Assembly: GCF_900090315.1 (NCBI RefSeq)
Contig: NZ_FMHZ01000002.1
Location: 1,652,501 to 1,716,500 of the forward strand
Length of the DNA: 64,000 nucleotides
Direction: 5' to 3'
From: Micromonospora citrea
GTDB lineage: Bacteria > Actinomycetota > Actinomycetes > Mycobacteriales > Micromonosporaceae
Positions 16,688 through 28,787 of this stretch are shown one piece after another (within the stretch, counting starts at the first letter, position 1; every line of letters begins with the position of its first letter). A program made the translations under genes and the position numbers. The notes beneath the pieces were generated by a model. It saw nothing but the letters and a program-made list of their open reading frames with translations. It had not been told where the DNA came from and ran no database searches.

Positions 16688-17476
16688 CTACAGCTGGCGC
16701 AGGGCGCCACCGTCGATGCTCCACTCGGCGCCGGTGACCTGGCCGGCGCGTGGGGACAGGAGATGCGCGATGACGCCGGCCACCTCCTCCGGGGTGCCGA
16801 GGCGGCCCGTGGGCAGGCGACGTTCGTTGCGGACGAAGTGCTCCACGGCCTCGTCGGCCGGCATGTCGAGGCGCCTGGCGAGCTGGTCGGCGAAGCCTCC
16901 GGGGGCGTCGAACAGGGCCGTCCGGGTGGGGCCCGGCGAGACGACGTTGGAGCGGATGCCGCTCGCCCCCAGGGAGGTGGCCAGGGACTTGGACACCGAC
17001 AGCAGCGCCGCCTTGGCCGCGGCGTAGTCGGCGATCGAGGCGTCGGGCAGCCGCGCGGCCTCGCTGGCGACGTGGACGATGCTGCCGCCGTCGGGGTTCG
17101 CCGCCAACAGGGGCAGGGCGGCACGGGTGAGACGTACGGCGGCGTGCAGGTTGAGTTCGAAGGTGGCGTGCCACTGGGCGTCGTCGATGTCGGCGAAGCT
17201 GTCGCGGGAGACGAGGACGGCGGCGTTGTTGACCAGTCCGTCCAGCTTGCCGTGTCTGTCCAGCACATGGGCGACGGCCCGGGCGGCGGCCCCAGCGTCC
17301 GTGAGGTCGGCGCGGTGCAGGTCGACGCCCTCCGGAAGGGCGCGGGAGTCGGCCCTGCCGCGGGCGACGGCGACCACGCGGGCCCCTTCGTCCGCCAACA
17401 GGCGGGCGGTGGCCAGGCCGATGCCGCTGGTGGCGCCGGTGACGAGGACGACCTTGCCGGTGAGCCGCAGATCCAT
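16688..17476 (-). CDS. SDR family NAD(P)-dependent oxidoreductase
   Basis: A 262-residue classical short-chain dehydrogenase: cofactor motif TGATSGIGLATARLL (TGxxxGxG), NNAAVL (NNAG-like), Ser in HVASEAARL and the catalytic YAAAK. The C terminus EWSIDGGALRQL is typical. Start ATG 17476 has AAAGGA 6 nt upstream. It lies downstream of the MFS exporter gene on the same strand across a 224-bp gap with a tandem repeat, so it may share the TetR-controlled transcript. The substrate is unknown. Confidence 0.9.
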   Translation of the reverse strand: MDLRLTGKVVLVTGATSGIGLATARLLADEGARVVAVARGRADSRALPEGVDLHRADLTDAGAAARAVAHVLDRHGKLDGLVNNAAVLVSRDSFADIDDAQWHATFELNLHAAVRLTRAALPLLAANPDGGSIVHVASEAARLPDASIADYAAAKAALLSVSKSLATSLGASGIRSNVVSPGPTRTALFDAPGGFADQLARRLDMPADEAVEHFVRNERRLPTGRLGTPEEVAGVIAHLLSPRAGQVTGAEWSIDGGALRQL

Positions 17477-17541
17477 GTCTTTCCTTTCTGGTTGGGAGGG
17501 GGGACCCGACGGGCGAACGGCGGGGTCGGTCCGCCCATCGG

Positions 17542-17611
17542 GTGCCGGCGAGCCAGCCGACGGCGCCGGCGAGCCAGCCGACGGTGCCGGCGAGCCAGCC
17601 GACGGTGCCGG
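17542..17611. repeat. 21-bp tandem repeat, 3.3 copies
   Basis: Three copies of a 21-bp unit beginning GTGCCGGCGAGCCAGCCGAC plus a partial fourth lie between the MFS gene and the SDR gene. The unit is seven codons long, so the array stays open on the minus strand (APSAGSP), but no gene signals support translation. Confidence 0.9.
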
Positions 17612-17700
17612 GGTGAGATTCAGGTCGGGTGGGGTTCCAGGTCGGGGTGTCGCACCGTCGACGTCAGGCGCCGCGTCGGTCGTGGCCGGCCGGGGGTGCG

Positions 17701-19140
17701 TCAGGCGCGCCTGACACGCAGGAAGACGGCGGCGATGAGGGCCCCGAGCCCCACCAGGGCGGTGTTGACGGCGATCGCGACGGTGACGCCGTCCAGGATC
17801 GCGGTGGCGGTGACGGCTCCCGCGGTGACCGCGGTGACGATCGCGGACATGATCGGCGTACCCATCGTGATGCCGACCTGCTGCGACATGGTGGCCAGCC
17901 CGGTGGCCAGGCCCTGCTCCCGGTCGGGCAGCCCGCTGGTGGCGGTGACCATGAACCCGACGATGACCAGCATGTTTCCGACGCCGCCGAGGAACGTGGC
18001 GGGCAGGAGCAGCGCCATCGAGGAGGCCGTGCCCGTGCCCAGGAAGATCAGCGCGGCGGTGAAGACGGCCTGGATCAGGCCGCCCGCGACCAGCGTGGTC
18101 AGGGTGGAGGTCCGGGCGATCAGCTTCGGGGCGAGGAGCCCGCCGACCACGGTGCCGAGCCCCAGGACGCCGAAGGAGATCCCGGCGACCAGGGCGGAGA
18201 AGCCGAGGGTCTTCTGCATGTACAGGGTGAGCAGGTAGACCAACGAGGTCTCCGTGACGAAGGCGAGCAGACCCAGCACGTTGCCCCAGGCCACGTTGCG
18301 GCGACGCAGCACCTTCAGCGGGACGAGCGGCTGGGCCACCTTCCGCTCGACGAGGTAGAAGACGACGAGCAGGAGGGTGCCGGCGACCAGCCCGACCAGT
18401 GCGTGGGGGTTGGTCCAGCCGTGCTCGCCGGCCTGGGTCAGACCGTAGACGAGTCCCAGCAGGCCGAGGGTCACGGAGAGTGCGCCGGGCAGGTCGAGCC
18501 TGGGACGGCCGGCCGGCCTCGACTCCTGGATGACCGAGGGAGCGACCAGCAGCACGGCGAGGGCGACGGGCACGTTGATGAAGAAGGCCCACCGCCAGGA
18601 CAGCACGTCCGTCAGGACGCCCCCGAGGATGGCGCCGGTGGTGAACCCGGCGGACATCAACGCGCCGCTGAGGCCGAGGGCCTTCTGCCGCAGCGGCCCC
18701 TCGGGAAAGGAGGTGGTCAGCAGGGAGAGGCCGGCGGGGGTGGCGGCCGCGGTGGCCAGGCCCTGGAGGACGCGGGCGACGATCAGCACCTCGGGGCTGC
18801 TGGTGAGCCCGCCGACCAGGGAGGCCACCCCGAGCAGGCCGATGCTGCCGAGGAAGATCCGCTTACGGCCCACCAGGTCGCCGATGCGGCCGAAGAGGAG
18901 GGTGAACCCGGCCGCGCTCAGCGCGAACGAGGTGGCGATCCACTGGAGGTTGGAGAGGGAGAAGCCGAGCCCGTCGCCGATCGCCGGCAGCGCGACGTTG
19001 AGGATCGAGAAGTCGACGGCCAGCATGAACTGGGTGACCAGCAGGACGGCGAGCACCAGCCGGAGCCGGCCGGTCAGCCGGTACGGGGCGGGAGCGGCGA
19101 GGGGTGTGGTGCGCTGCGGCGCGACGCTGATTGCGGACAT
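17701..19140 (-). CDS. MFS multidrug exporter, DHA2 (14-TM) type
   Basis: A 479-residue transporter with about 14 hydrophobic segments. Signatures are LAVDFSILNVALPAIGDGLGFS in helix 1, GRIGDLVGRKRIFL (motif A after helix 2), GRVLQGL-like ARVLQGLATAAATPA (motif B) and GAILGGVLTD (motif C of drug/H+ antiporters). DHA2 pumps expel drugs or cationic compounds using the proton gradient. It is divergent from a TetR gene, with palindromic operators between, the usual arrangement of a drug-inducible pump. The substrate is not inferable. Confidence 0.93.
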   Translation of the reverse strand: MSAISVAPQRTTPLAAPAPYRLTGRLRLVLAVLLVTQFMLAVDFSILNVALPAIGDGLGFSLSNLQWIATSFALSAAGFTLLFGRIGDLVGRKRIFLGSIGLLGVASLVGGLTSSPEVLIVARVLQGLATAAATPAGLSLLTTSFPEGPLRQKALGLSGALMSAGFTTGAILGGVLTDVLSWRWAFFINVPVALAVLLVAPSVIQESRPAGRPRLDLPGALSVTLGLLGLVYGLTQAGEHGWTNPHALVGLVAGTLLLVVFYLVERKVAQPLVPLKVLRRRNVAWGNVLGLLAFVTETSLVYLLTLYMQKTLGFSALVAGISFGVLGLGTVVGGLLAPKLIARTSTLTTLVAGGLIQAVFTAALIFLGTGTASSMALLLPATFLGGVGNMLVIVGFMVTATSGLPDREQGLATGLATMSQQVGITMGTPIMSAIVTAVTAGAVTATAILDGVTVAIAVNTALVGLGALIAAVFLRVRRA

Positions 19141-19214
19141 GACCTTCGTTTCTTTCGGTCCGCCGGGTCGGAACCGGCGGAGGAGGCGGCGCGGCCCGAG
19201 GACGATCGAACCAC

Positions 19215-19276
19215 TAACGGGACCTCGGTACCGTTACGAGGCAGACCGTACCACCTTGCGAGGCCGTAACGGAACC
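19215..19276. promoter_or_regulatory. TetR operator region between MFS exporter and its regulator
   Basis: A 22-bp palindrome at 19215-19236 has arms TAACGGGACC and GGTACCGTTA with one mismatch and a 2-nt centre. A further half-site TAACGGAACC lies at 19267-19276. The sites sit 75 bp from the MFS start and about 60 bp from the TetR start, so one repressor could control both directions. Confidence 0.75.
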
Positions 19277-19334
19277 ACAATCCCGATAAGGTGTCCTGTG
19301 GCATCGTGAAGCGCCGCACGAAGGAGATCCGCTC

Positions 19335-19961
19335 ATGGCTGACACCCCCGCCCCCGGCACCGTCCGGCCCGGTGGCCGCACCGCCCGCGTCCGCGAGACC
19401 GTCCTCCAGACGGCCGCCGACGTGCTGGCCGAGGCGGGCTTCGAGGCCCTGGACCTGGCCGAGGTGGCCCGCCGGGCCGGGGTCGGCCGGACGACGGTCT
19501 ACCGCCGCTGGGGCACCCCCGGCACGCTCGCCGCCGACCTGCTCGACGACATGGCGGCCCAGTCCCTGCCCCGCACCGACACCGGCTCCGTCGAGGGTGA
19601 CCTGCGCGCCAACGCGCGCCTGGTGGTCGAGACCCTCACCGACCCCCGGCAGGGGCGGCTGTTCAAGGCCCTGATCGCCGCCGCACTCTGCAACGGACAG
19701 GCCGCCGAGGCGCTCCACCGCTTCTACGCCACCCGCATCGAGGAGTGGGCCGGCTGCGTCACCGACGCCGTCCGCCGCGGCGAGTTGCCCGCCGGCACCG
19801 ACGCCCGTCGCGTCATCGCCGCCGTCTCCGCCCCGCTCTACTACGCGCTGCTCAACACGGGCGCGCCCCTCACGGAGGCCGACGCCCACGACGCCGCCGA
19901 CGCCGCCCTCGCCGCGGCGCGCGCCGGGGTCTGGGCGACCGCAGCCGATCAGCACCGGTAG
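19335..19961 (+). CDS. TetR family transcriptional regulator of the MFS exporter
   Basis: A 208-residue TetR repressor. The helix-turn-helix LAEVARRAGVGRTTVYRRW is at about residues 41-59, followed by a ligand domain of the TetR_C_11/AcrR-like class (LLDDMAAQSLPRTDTG, APLYYALLNTG). AAGGAG lies at 19321-19326, 8 nt before the ATG at 19335. It is transcribed away from the MFS gene and probably represses it and itself through the palindromes at 19215-19276. The inducer is probably an exporter substrate. Confidence 0.9.
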   Translation: MADTPAPGTVRPGGRTARVRETVLQTAADVLAEAGFEALDLAEVARRAGVGRTTVYRRWGTPGTLAADLLDDMAAQSLPRTDTGSVEGDLRANARLVVETLTDPRQGRLFKALIAAALCNGQAAEALHRFYATRIEEWAGCVTDAVRRGELPAGTDARRVIAAVSAPLYYALLNTGAPLTEADAHDAADAALAAARAGVWATAADQHR

Positions 19962-19976
19962 GGGTGGGCGGAGTCC

Positions 19977-20501
19977 TCACCCGTCCCAGACGAGGTTCCC
20001 GTCGGCCACGCGGCGGGCGCCCTGCGCGGGGCGGTGCGGGGCGAGCCGGCCGTCGGGCATCAGGTGGCGCACCGGCACGTCGCGGCCCAGCACGGCGACG
20101 TCGGCGATGAGCCGCCGGTGGCAGCGCCACCAGACGCTCTCGCTGCACATCACCGCCGTGGTCCGGGCCGCCGCGTCGGCCAGCACCGCGTCCAGCGCCG
20201 CCCGGAAGTCGGCGGTACGGGTGTACGCCGCGTACGCCCGGAAGGCGGGGACGGTCCACCAGGTGTCCGGCTCGTCGACCCCGGCCGGGGTGTGCCGCCG
20301 GCCGCCGAGGCGCTGCTCCCAGCGGTAGTCCACGCCGGCCGCCGGCAGCCAGCGGGCCAGCTCCTCCCGGCGTACGTCGGGATTGGTCCGGCTGGCCGGA
20401 AACCGCCGCACGTCCACGACGAGCGCGACCCCGGCGGCGGTCAGCAGCTCCCCCAGCCTCGTCCGGTCCGCCGCCCCGTGTCCCACCGTCACCAGCTCCA
20501 C
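19977..20501 (-). CDS. DUF488 family protein
   Basis: A 174-residue protein of the DUF488 group: VTVGHGAADRTRLGELLTAA opening, VDVRRFPASRTNPDV, RWEQRLGGRRH and the CSESVWWRCHRRLIADVAV Cys/His motif with a C-terminal HLMPDG. The family is widespread but its activity is not established. No ATG is available and GTG 20501 is taken as the start, which makes it the conserved N terminus minus a leader. It is convergent with the TetR gene and divergent from the broken gene at 20593. Confidence 0.82.
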   Translation of the reverse strand: MELVTVGHGAADRTRLGELLTAAGVALVVDVRRFPASRTNPDVRREELARWLPAAGVDYRWEQRLGGRRHTPAGVDEPDTWWTVPAFRAYAAYTRTADFRAALDAVLADAAARTTAVMCSESVWWRCHRRLIADVAVLGRDVPVRHLMPDGRLAPHRPAQGARRVADGNLVWDG

Positions 20502-20592
20502 GAGGAGGGAATGCCCCGAAACGCGGCCGGCTACCGCCCGGGATTCCCGCGCGGGGCGGCGGGCGGCGCGGCCGGCGGCGAGGCTGCGACGG

Positions 20593-21548
20593 GTGTACCC
20601 CGACCTCCCGGCCGACGAGGCCGACGCGCTCGACTGGCTGGCGTTCGAACAGGCCGGCGTCGTCACCACCGCCCAGGCGACCCGGTCGCTCACCGAGGGC
20701 GCCGTACGCGGACGGGTGCGCTCCGGGCGGTGGCGCTCGATCTGCCGGGGCGTCGTGCTGATGGGCAACGGCCGGCTGACCCGGGACCAACAGTTGTGGG
20801 TCGCCGTGCTCGCCGCGGGTCCCGGTGCCGTCCTGGCCGGCCCGACGGCTGCCGCCGAGGCGGGCGTACGGGGGGGCGCGAACCGCTGCACGTGCTCGTG
20901 CCGGCGCACCGGAGGGCGGGCCGTACGCTGCCGGGCCGGCTGCCGATCGACATGGCGGCGGTGGTCGTGCACCGCACGTCGGTGCTGCCGGCGGCGCATC
21001 TCCAGCTCGCCCGACCGCCGCGCACCACCACCGCCCGGGCGCTGGTGGACGCGGCCGGCTGGGCCCGCACCGTCGACCAGGCGCAGGCGACGCTGGCGGC
21101 CGGCTGCCAGCAGCGCCGGGTCGTGCCGACGGAGTTGACGGCGGTGCTGGACGCCCTGCCCCGGGCCCCTCGGCGGGCGCTGATCCGGCAGACCGTGGCC
21201 GACATCGCCGGTGGCGCGGAGGCGCTCTCGGAGATCGACTTCGTCAAGCTCTGCCGTCGCCACGGCCTGCCGGCGCCCCGCCTCCAGCAGCGGCGCGCCG
21301 ACGCCTCGGGGCGGACGCGGTGGCTCGACGCGTACTGGCGGGAGTGGGGGTTACACGTCGAGATCGACGGGGCGCACCACATGGACGTCCGGCAGTGGGC
21401 GGCCGACATGCGACGCCAGAACGACGTCTGGACCGCCGGGGACCGCATCCTGCGCTTCCCGGCGTGGCTGGTCCGCGCCCGCCCCGAGGAGGTCGCCGCC
21501 TCCCTCCGCCGCGCCCTGACGGCGGCCGGCTGGCGCCCCGTGGGGTGA
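20593..21548 (+). pseudogene. Frameshifted AbiEi-like/DUF559 protein gene
   Basis: Two adjacent frames together make one about 318-residue protein. The first (from GTG 20593) encodes a winged-helix-like start (LAFEQAGVVTTAQATRSL, VRSGRWRSICRGVVL, AVLAGPTAAAEAGVRGG) as in AbiEi-type antitoxin domains. The second, in another frame, continues LHVLVPAHRR and ends with a DUF559 (Vsr-like nuclease fold) domain, VEIDGAHHMDVRQW and RILRFPAWLV. The break is at a run of seven G at 20870-20876. Adding one G restores VRGGREPLHV. This is either a real inactivation, phase variation at a homopolymer, or a sequencing error. A strong GAGGAGG with ATG at 20511 reads the wrong frame. Confidence 0.75.
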
Positions 21549-21593
21549 ATCTTGGACAGTTGCCGTTCCCGGCGCACGGCAACTGTCCAAGAT
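21549..21593. repeat. Perfect 18-bp inverted repeat (terminator or REP-like element)
   Basis: ATCTTGGACAGTTGCCGT (21549-21566) is exactly complementary to 21576-21593 around a 9-nt loop. It begins 1 nt after the stop of the gene at 20593 and ends 8 nt before the stop of the convergent GH9 gene, so it can act as a two-way terminator. The length, AT-rich arms and lack of a T tract also fit a short palindromic mobile or REP-like unit. Confidence 0.85.
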
Positions 21594-21600
21594 CGGGGCG

Positions 21601-24852
<3,252 letters not shown>

Positions 24853-24906
24853 TCACGCACCGTGCCATCATGTGCTGTCCCCTCGATCAATTCCGGAGGA
24901 ATCCTC

Positions 24907-25707
24907 ATGGCACACCGTCGGCGCGTGGCGCGCGCGGCCGTTTCCGCAGTCGCCGCCACGGCCTGTCTCGCTCTCGCCACCCCGGCCTGGGCGTCCAGCA
25001 CCATCCCGCTGCACAAGCCGCACGAGGGCAAGACGGCAACCTTCCAACAGGAGTGCGGCGACCCCAGGTTCAAGGACCGGCCGGCCGACCACGACGGTTG
25101 GCACTTCGTCCTCGACGGCAGCAGGAAGACCTCGGGCGACTTCGAGGATCTGACCCTCACCTTCGAGAACCTGGCCGGCGCCACGGTGACGGTGAAGATT
25201 CCGGACCCCACCGACTCCTACCCCGACTTCCTCTCCGCGAACGGCGGCGAAGGCCAGGTCAAGCACGCCTACGTCTTCACCCCGGCCGGGTGGACACTGC
25301 TGGGCGGCAGCGCCACGATCACGGGCACGGCCGACAGCTTCAAGCTGAGCCACACCTGCGCGGGCACCGTCGCGACGCAGTCGCCGAGCCCGAGCCCGTC
25401 GGCGTCGACCTCGCCGTCGCCGTCGACGTCGGTGTCGCCGTCGACCTCGGTGTCACCCTCGACGTCGGCGTCGCCGTCGGAGTCCACCTCCCCGGGCGGG
25501 TCCGTGTCGCCGTCGGAGTCGGTCACCCCGTCGGTCACGCCGTCGGAGGGCACCGGCGGCAGCGGCGGCGGCGACGAGGACGAGGGCGGCCTGCCGCTGA
25601 CCGGCGTGGCGACGACCAGCATCGCGCTGGCCGGTGTCGCCCTGATCGGCGGCGGCGCGCTGCTGATGCTGCGCCGTCGGCGCGACAACGTCACCTTCAC
25701 CAGCTGA
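24907..25707 (+). CDS. Sortase-anchored cell-wall protein with Ser/Pro-rich stalk
   Basis: A 266-residue surface protein. Signal peptide residues 1-29 end at TPAWAS. An ordered domain (about 30-160, CGDPRFKDRP...HTCAG) with two cysteines follows, then a low-complexity SPS/SVSPST stalk (about 165-215). The C terminus is a sorting signal: LPLTG at 229-233, hydrophobic helix, then RRRRD. Sortase would cleave between Thr232 and Gly233 and attach it to the envelope. ATG 24907 has GGAGGA upstream. The ordered domain is not a family I can name. No sortase gene is nearby. The upstream 24720-24906 is AT-richer and probably holds its promoter. Confidence 0.85.
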   Translation: MAHRRRVARAAVSAVAATACLALATPAWASSTIPLHKPHEGKTATFQQECGDPRFKDRPADHDGWHFVLDGSRKTSGDFEDLTLTFENLAGATVTVKIPDPTDSYPDFLSANGGEGQVKHAYVFTPAGWTLLGGSATITGTADSFKLSHTCAGTVATQSPSPSPSASTSPSPSTSVSPSTSVSPSTSASPSESTSPGGSVSPSESVTPSVTPSEGTGGSGGGDEDEGGLPLTGVATTSIALAGVALIGGGALLMLRRRRDNVTFTS

Positions 25708-25722
25708 CCCACCGAAGCGCCC

Positions 25723-25756
25723 GACCGGCCGCCGGACACCCGTCCGGCGGCCGGTC
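25723..25756. terminator. 15-bp hairpin terminator
   Basis: GACCGGCCGCCGGAC (25723-25737) pairs perfectly with 25742-25756 around the loop ACCC, 15 nt after the stop of the sortase-anchored protein gene. The following 25757-25996 has no gene. It contains an AT-rich stretch (about 25775-25815) likely to be the aldehyde dehydrogenase promoter region. Confidence 0.8.
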
Positions 25757-25996
25757 GCCGTTTCCCGGCCGGACATTCATCACATCATCTAAGTTTGTCG
25801 ATACATTGACCGCGTATGGGCAGCTCAGGGCCGATGTCGCGGGTCGGCGAGGCGGGCCGGCGGCGGCGGGGCGGGGGCCGGGCGTTCCGGCATACGAACG
25901 TACTGTTGCCGCGCCGCTTTCGGCCGCGCGACAGTACGCGACACCAGCGGTGCCATCGACGCCGCCGCTCCCCCGGCCGACCCTGAGGAGATCGCG

Positions 25997-27562
25997 ATGG
26001 CTCTACGACTCGCCGACGGCACCGCCTGGTCCGACACCCTCGCCCGCGCGGTGGCCGCCGCACCGGAGGCGTTCGGCGCCCCGGTCGACGGCGTCACCAC
26101 GCTGCACAACCTCGTACGCGGCGACTGGCACGCGGTGGGCACGCCCAGCCCCGTCCGCACGCCGGTCGACAACACCGTGCTGGTCAACCTGCCCCGCCTC
26201 GACGCGGAGACCGCCCGCGCCGCGGTCGCGCACTCCGCCGCCGCGCACCGCGCCTGGGCCGAGACCCCGCTCGCCGAGCGCAAGGCCCGGGTCGTCGACG
26301 CCCTGGACGCGCTCACCGCCCACCGCGACCTGCTCGCCCTGCTGCTGGTCTGGGAGATCGGCAAGCCGTGGCGACTGGCCTGCGCCGACGTGGACCGCGC
26401 GCTGGACGGCGTGCGATGGTACGTCGGCGAGATCGACCGGATGCTCGCCGACGGCCGGGAGCCACTGCCAGGACCGGTCAGCAACATCGCGTCCTGGAAC
26501 TACCCGATGAGCGTGCTCGTGCACGCCGAACTGGTGCAGCTCCTGGCCGGCAACGCCGTCATCGCCAAGACCCCGTCGCAGGGCGGGGCGGTCTGCCTCA
26601 CCGTCGCGCACGCCCTGATGCGCCGGGCCGGGCTGCCCGCCACCCTGGTCTCCGGCGGCGGCGAGGAACTGTCCGAGGTGCTCGTCCGGGCGCCGGAGAT
26701 CGGCGCGGTGGCGTTCGTCGGCGGGCGCTCCAACGGCGGCAAGGTGGCCGCCGCGCTGCTCGACTCCGACAAGCGGCACTTCATCGAGCAGGAGGGCCTC
26801 AACGCCTGGGGCATCTGGGACTTCTCCCAGTGGGACCTGCTCGCCGGGCACCTGAAGAAGGGCTTCGAGTACGGCAAGCAGCGCTGCACCGCGTACCCGC
26901 GCTTCGTGGTCCAGCGGGACCTCGTCGACCAGTTCCTCGACATGTACCTGCCGGTCGTGCGCTCCGTCCGGTTCGGTCACCCGCTCGCCGTCGACGCCGA
27001 CTGGGCCGCCGGCGACCCGCTGCCCGAGCTGGACTTCGGCCCGCTGATCAGCGCCGCCAAGGCCGACGAGCTGCGCCGCAAGGTCGACGAGGCGGTACGC
27101 GGCGGCGCGGTGCCGCTGCACCGGGGCAGGCTCGACGGCGCGCCGTTCCTGGACGGGCAGGACACCTCGGCGTACGTGGCCCCGTCGGTGCTGCTCGCCC
27201 CGCCCGGCCGGTCCCGGCTGATGCACGCCGAGCCGTTCGGCCCCGTCGACACCATCGTCGTCGTGGACACCACCGACGAGCTGCTGGCCGCGATGAACGC
27301 CTCCAACGGCGCGCTGGTCGCCTCGCTGGCCTGCGACGACGAGGAGCTGGCCGGCAAGCTCGCGGTCGACCTCCAGGCGTTCAAGGTGGGCATCAACAAG
27401 CCGCGCTCCCGCGGCGACCGCGACGAGCCGTTCGGCGGCCGGGGCGCGTCCTGGAAGGGCGCCTTCGTCGGCGGCGACCTGCTGGTGCAGGCGGTCACCC
27501 AGGGCGGCGACGGCCGGCTCTACGGCAACTTCCCCGACTACAGCAGCTACCCGGCCACCTGA
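25997..27562 (+). CDS. Aldehyde dehydrogenase family protein
   Basis: A 521-residue member of the NAD(P)-dependent ALDH superfamily. NIASWNYPMSVLVHAE is the cofactor-domain segment normally reading PWNFP. The catalytic cysteine is Cys297 (GKQRCTAYPR), and Glu in IEQEGLNAWGI takes the place of the usual ELGGK glutamate motif. EPFGPVDTIV and NASNGALVASL are standard. The atypical motifs put it in a divergent ALDH subgroup rather than betaine or retinal dehydrogenases, so the substrate is open. ATG 25997 has GAGGAGAT upstream. A small IR (AGGTGC/GCACCT) lies just past the stop. Confidence 0.88.
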   Translation: MALRLADGTAWSDTLARAVAAAPEAFGAPVDGVTTLHNLVRGDWHAVGTPSPVRTPVDNTVLVNLPRLDAETARAAVAHSAAAHRAWAETPLAERKARVVDALDALTAHRDLLALLLVWEIGKPWRLACADVDRALDGVRWYVGEIDRMLADGREPLPGPVSNIASWNYPMSVLVHAELVQLLAGNAVIAKTPSQGGAVCLTVAHALMRRAGLPATLVSGGGEELSEVLVRAPEIGAVAFVGGRSNGGKVAAALLDSDKRHFIEQEGLNAWGIWDFSQWDLLAGHLKKGFEYGKQRCTAYPRFVVQRDLVDQFLDMYLPVVRSVRFGHPLAVDADWAAGDPLPELDFGPLISAAKADELRRKVDEAVRGGAVPLHRGRLDGAPFLDGQDTSAYVAPSVLLAPPGRSRLMHAEPFGPVDTIVVVDTTDELLAAMNASNGALVASLACDDEELAGKLAVDLQAFKVGINKPRSRGDRDEPFGGRGASWKGAFVGGDLLVQAVTQGGDGRLYGNFPDYSSYPAT

Positions 27563-27584
27563 CAGGTGCGGAGAGGGGCACCTC

Positions 27585-28664
27585 CTAGACCGGAGGCGTC
27601 AACAGGGTGCCCTTCGGCGCAGCGTGGGTGGTGAGCGGGACGGTGAAGGTGAGCAGGGCGCCGTCCCGCTCCGCCGGGGTCGGCCGGCCGAGCCGCCGCA
27701 GGGTGCGCAGCATCGGGGCGTTCTCCGCGTGGACGTGCAGCAGCAGGGCCGCGTAGCCGGCCCGCTCGGCGTGCCGGACCAGCCGGCGCAGCAGGGCGGA
27801 GCCGAGGCCCCGGCACTGCCAGTCGTCGCGCACCAGCAGCGCCACCTCGGCCTCGTCGCCCTCGGCGAGCAGGTTCGCCATCGCCACCACCGACCCCGCC
27901 GCCCCGGCCGGCTGCGTCGCCCCGGCGTCGCCGGTCGAGGCGAGCAGGGTGACGCCCCGGGCCGGCTCCAGCAGCCGGCGCAGCCGGGCCGGCGACGGTG
28001 CCGCCGCCCCACCCAGGTAACGGCGGTGCCGGCTGCGCGCCGAGCAGCCCTCGTGCAGCTCGACCACGCCGGGCAGGTCGTCGGCGGTCGCCGGGCGTAC
28101 GGTCGCCTCGGCGCCGTCGGGCAGCACCAGGGTGACCTGCTCGGCGGCCCGGCGCGCGACGGTGGCGGACAGCTCGACCAGGGCCTGTGCCCGGGCGTAC
28201 TCGGCGGGGGTGAAGCCCGGCGCGGCGCGGCGCAGCGCGAACGAGCCCCCGCCCGGGTCGGCGAGCAGCATGGTGGTCTCGGTGATCCCGCCGGCCGCCG
28301 GCGTGGGCCGCCAGCTGACCGTGTCCGCGCCGAGCAGGGCGCGCAGCACCTCCCCGGCGGCCTCCGGGTCCCGCGCCAGGCGGTTGGCCAGGCCGAGCGC
28401 CCGGGTGGGCTGGTCGGCCAGCCCGCGCGCCTCACTGCGCGCGACCCAGCAGTCCCGCCCCCGCCCCCGCTCCACGGCGGCGACGAGGTCGGCCTCGTCG
28501 AGCGCGTCGGGCGCGTCGACCAGAAAGTCGTCGACCGCCCCCCGCTCGGTGGTGTGCACCTGCACGGCGAGGATGTTGACCCCGCGCAACGCCAGGCTGG
28601 CCGTGAGCACCGACAGATAGCCCGGCCGGTCGTCCACGGTCGCCCGGATCCGCCACAGCGTCAT
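27585..28664 (-). CDS. ACT domain-GNAT acetyltransferase fusion
   Basis: A 359-residue protein. The N terminus (MTLWRIRATVDDRPGYLSVL) is an ACT domain of the amino-acid-sensing type (about 1-75). The middle is poorly defined. The C terminus is a GNAT domain (about 195-345) with VRDDWQCRGLGSALLRRLV as the acetyl-CoA loop. ACT-GNAT fusions in actinobacteria are reported as amino-acid-regulated protein lysine acetyltransferases. Here that role is inference, and this protein has one visible ACT domain. ATG 28664 has GGGAGG 5 nt upstream. It follows another ACT-domain gene on the same strand. Confidence 0.8.
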   Translation of the reverse strand: MTLWRIRATVDDRPGYLSVLTASLALRGVNILAVQVHTTERGAVDDFLVDAPDALDEADLVAAVERGRGRDCWVARSEARGLADQPTRALGLANRLARDPEAAGEVLRALLGADTVSWRPTPAAGGITETTMLLADPGGGSFALRRAAPGFTPAEYARAQALVELSATVARRAAEQVTLVLPDGAEATVRPATADDLPGVVELHEGCSARSRHRRYLGGAAAPSPARLRRLLEPARGVTLLASTGDAGATQPAGAAGSVVAMANLLAEGDEAEVALLVRDDWQCRGLGSALLRRLVRHAERAGYAALLLHVHAENAPMLRTLRRLGRPTPAERDGALLTFTVPLTTHAAPKGTLLTPPV

Positions 28665-28787
28665 GGTGGCCTCCCTTCCCGTACGACCCTCGCCGGTCGC
28701 TGTTGCGGGCCGGTTGCCCGGCGGTGACGGCTCTGGTCCGGGCGGCGCGACCTGCGCCACACCGCCCCCGCCCGGGCCGGCCCGGGC

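Noticed and set aside
20511..20592. ATG 20511 with an excellent GAGGAGG as the start of the AbiEi/DUF559 gene
   Set aside because: It reads a frame that gives a Gly/Ala/Arg-rich peptide and not the winged-helix N terminus. Using it would need a second frameshift, so GTG 20593 is preferred, although the strong ribosome site is noted.
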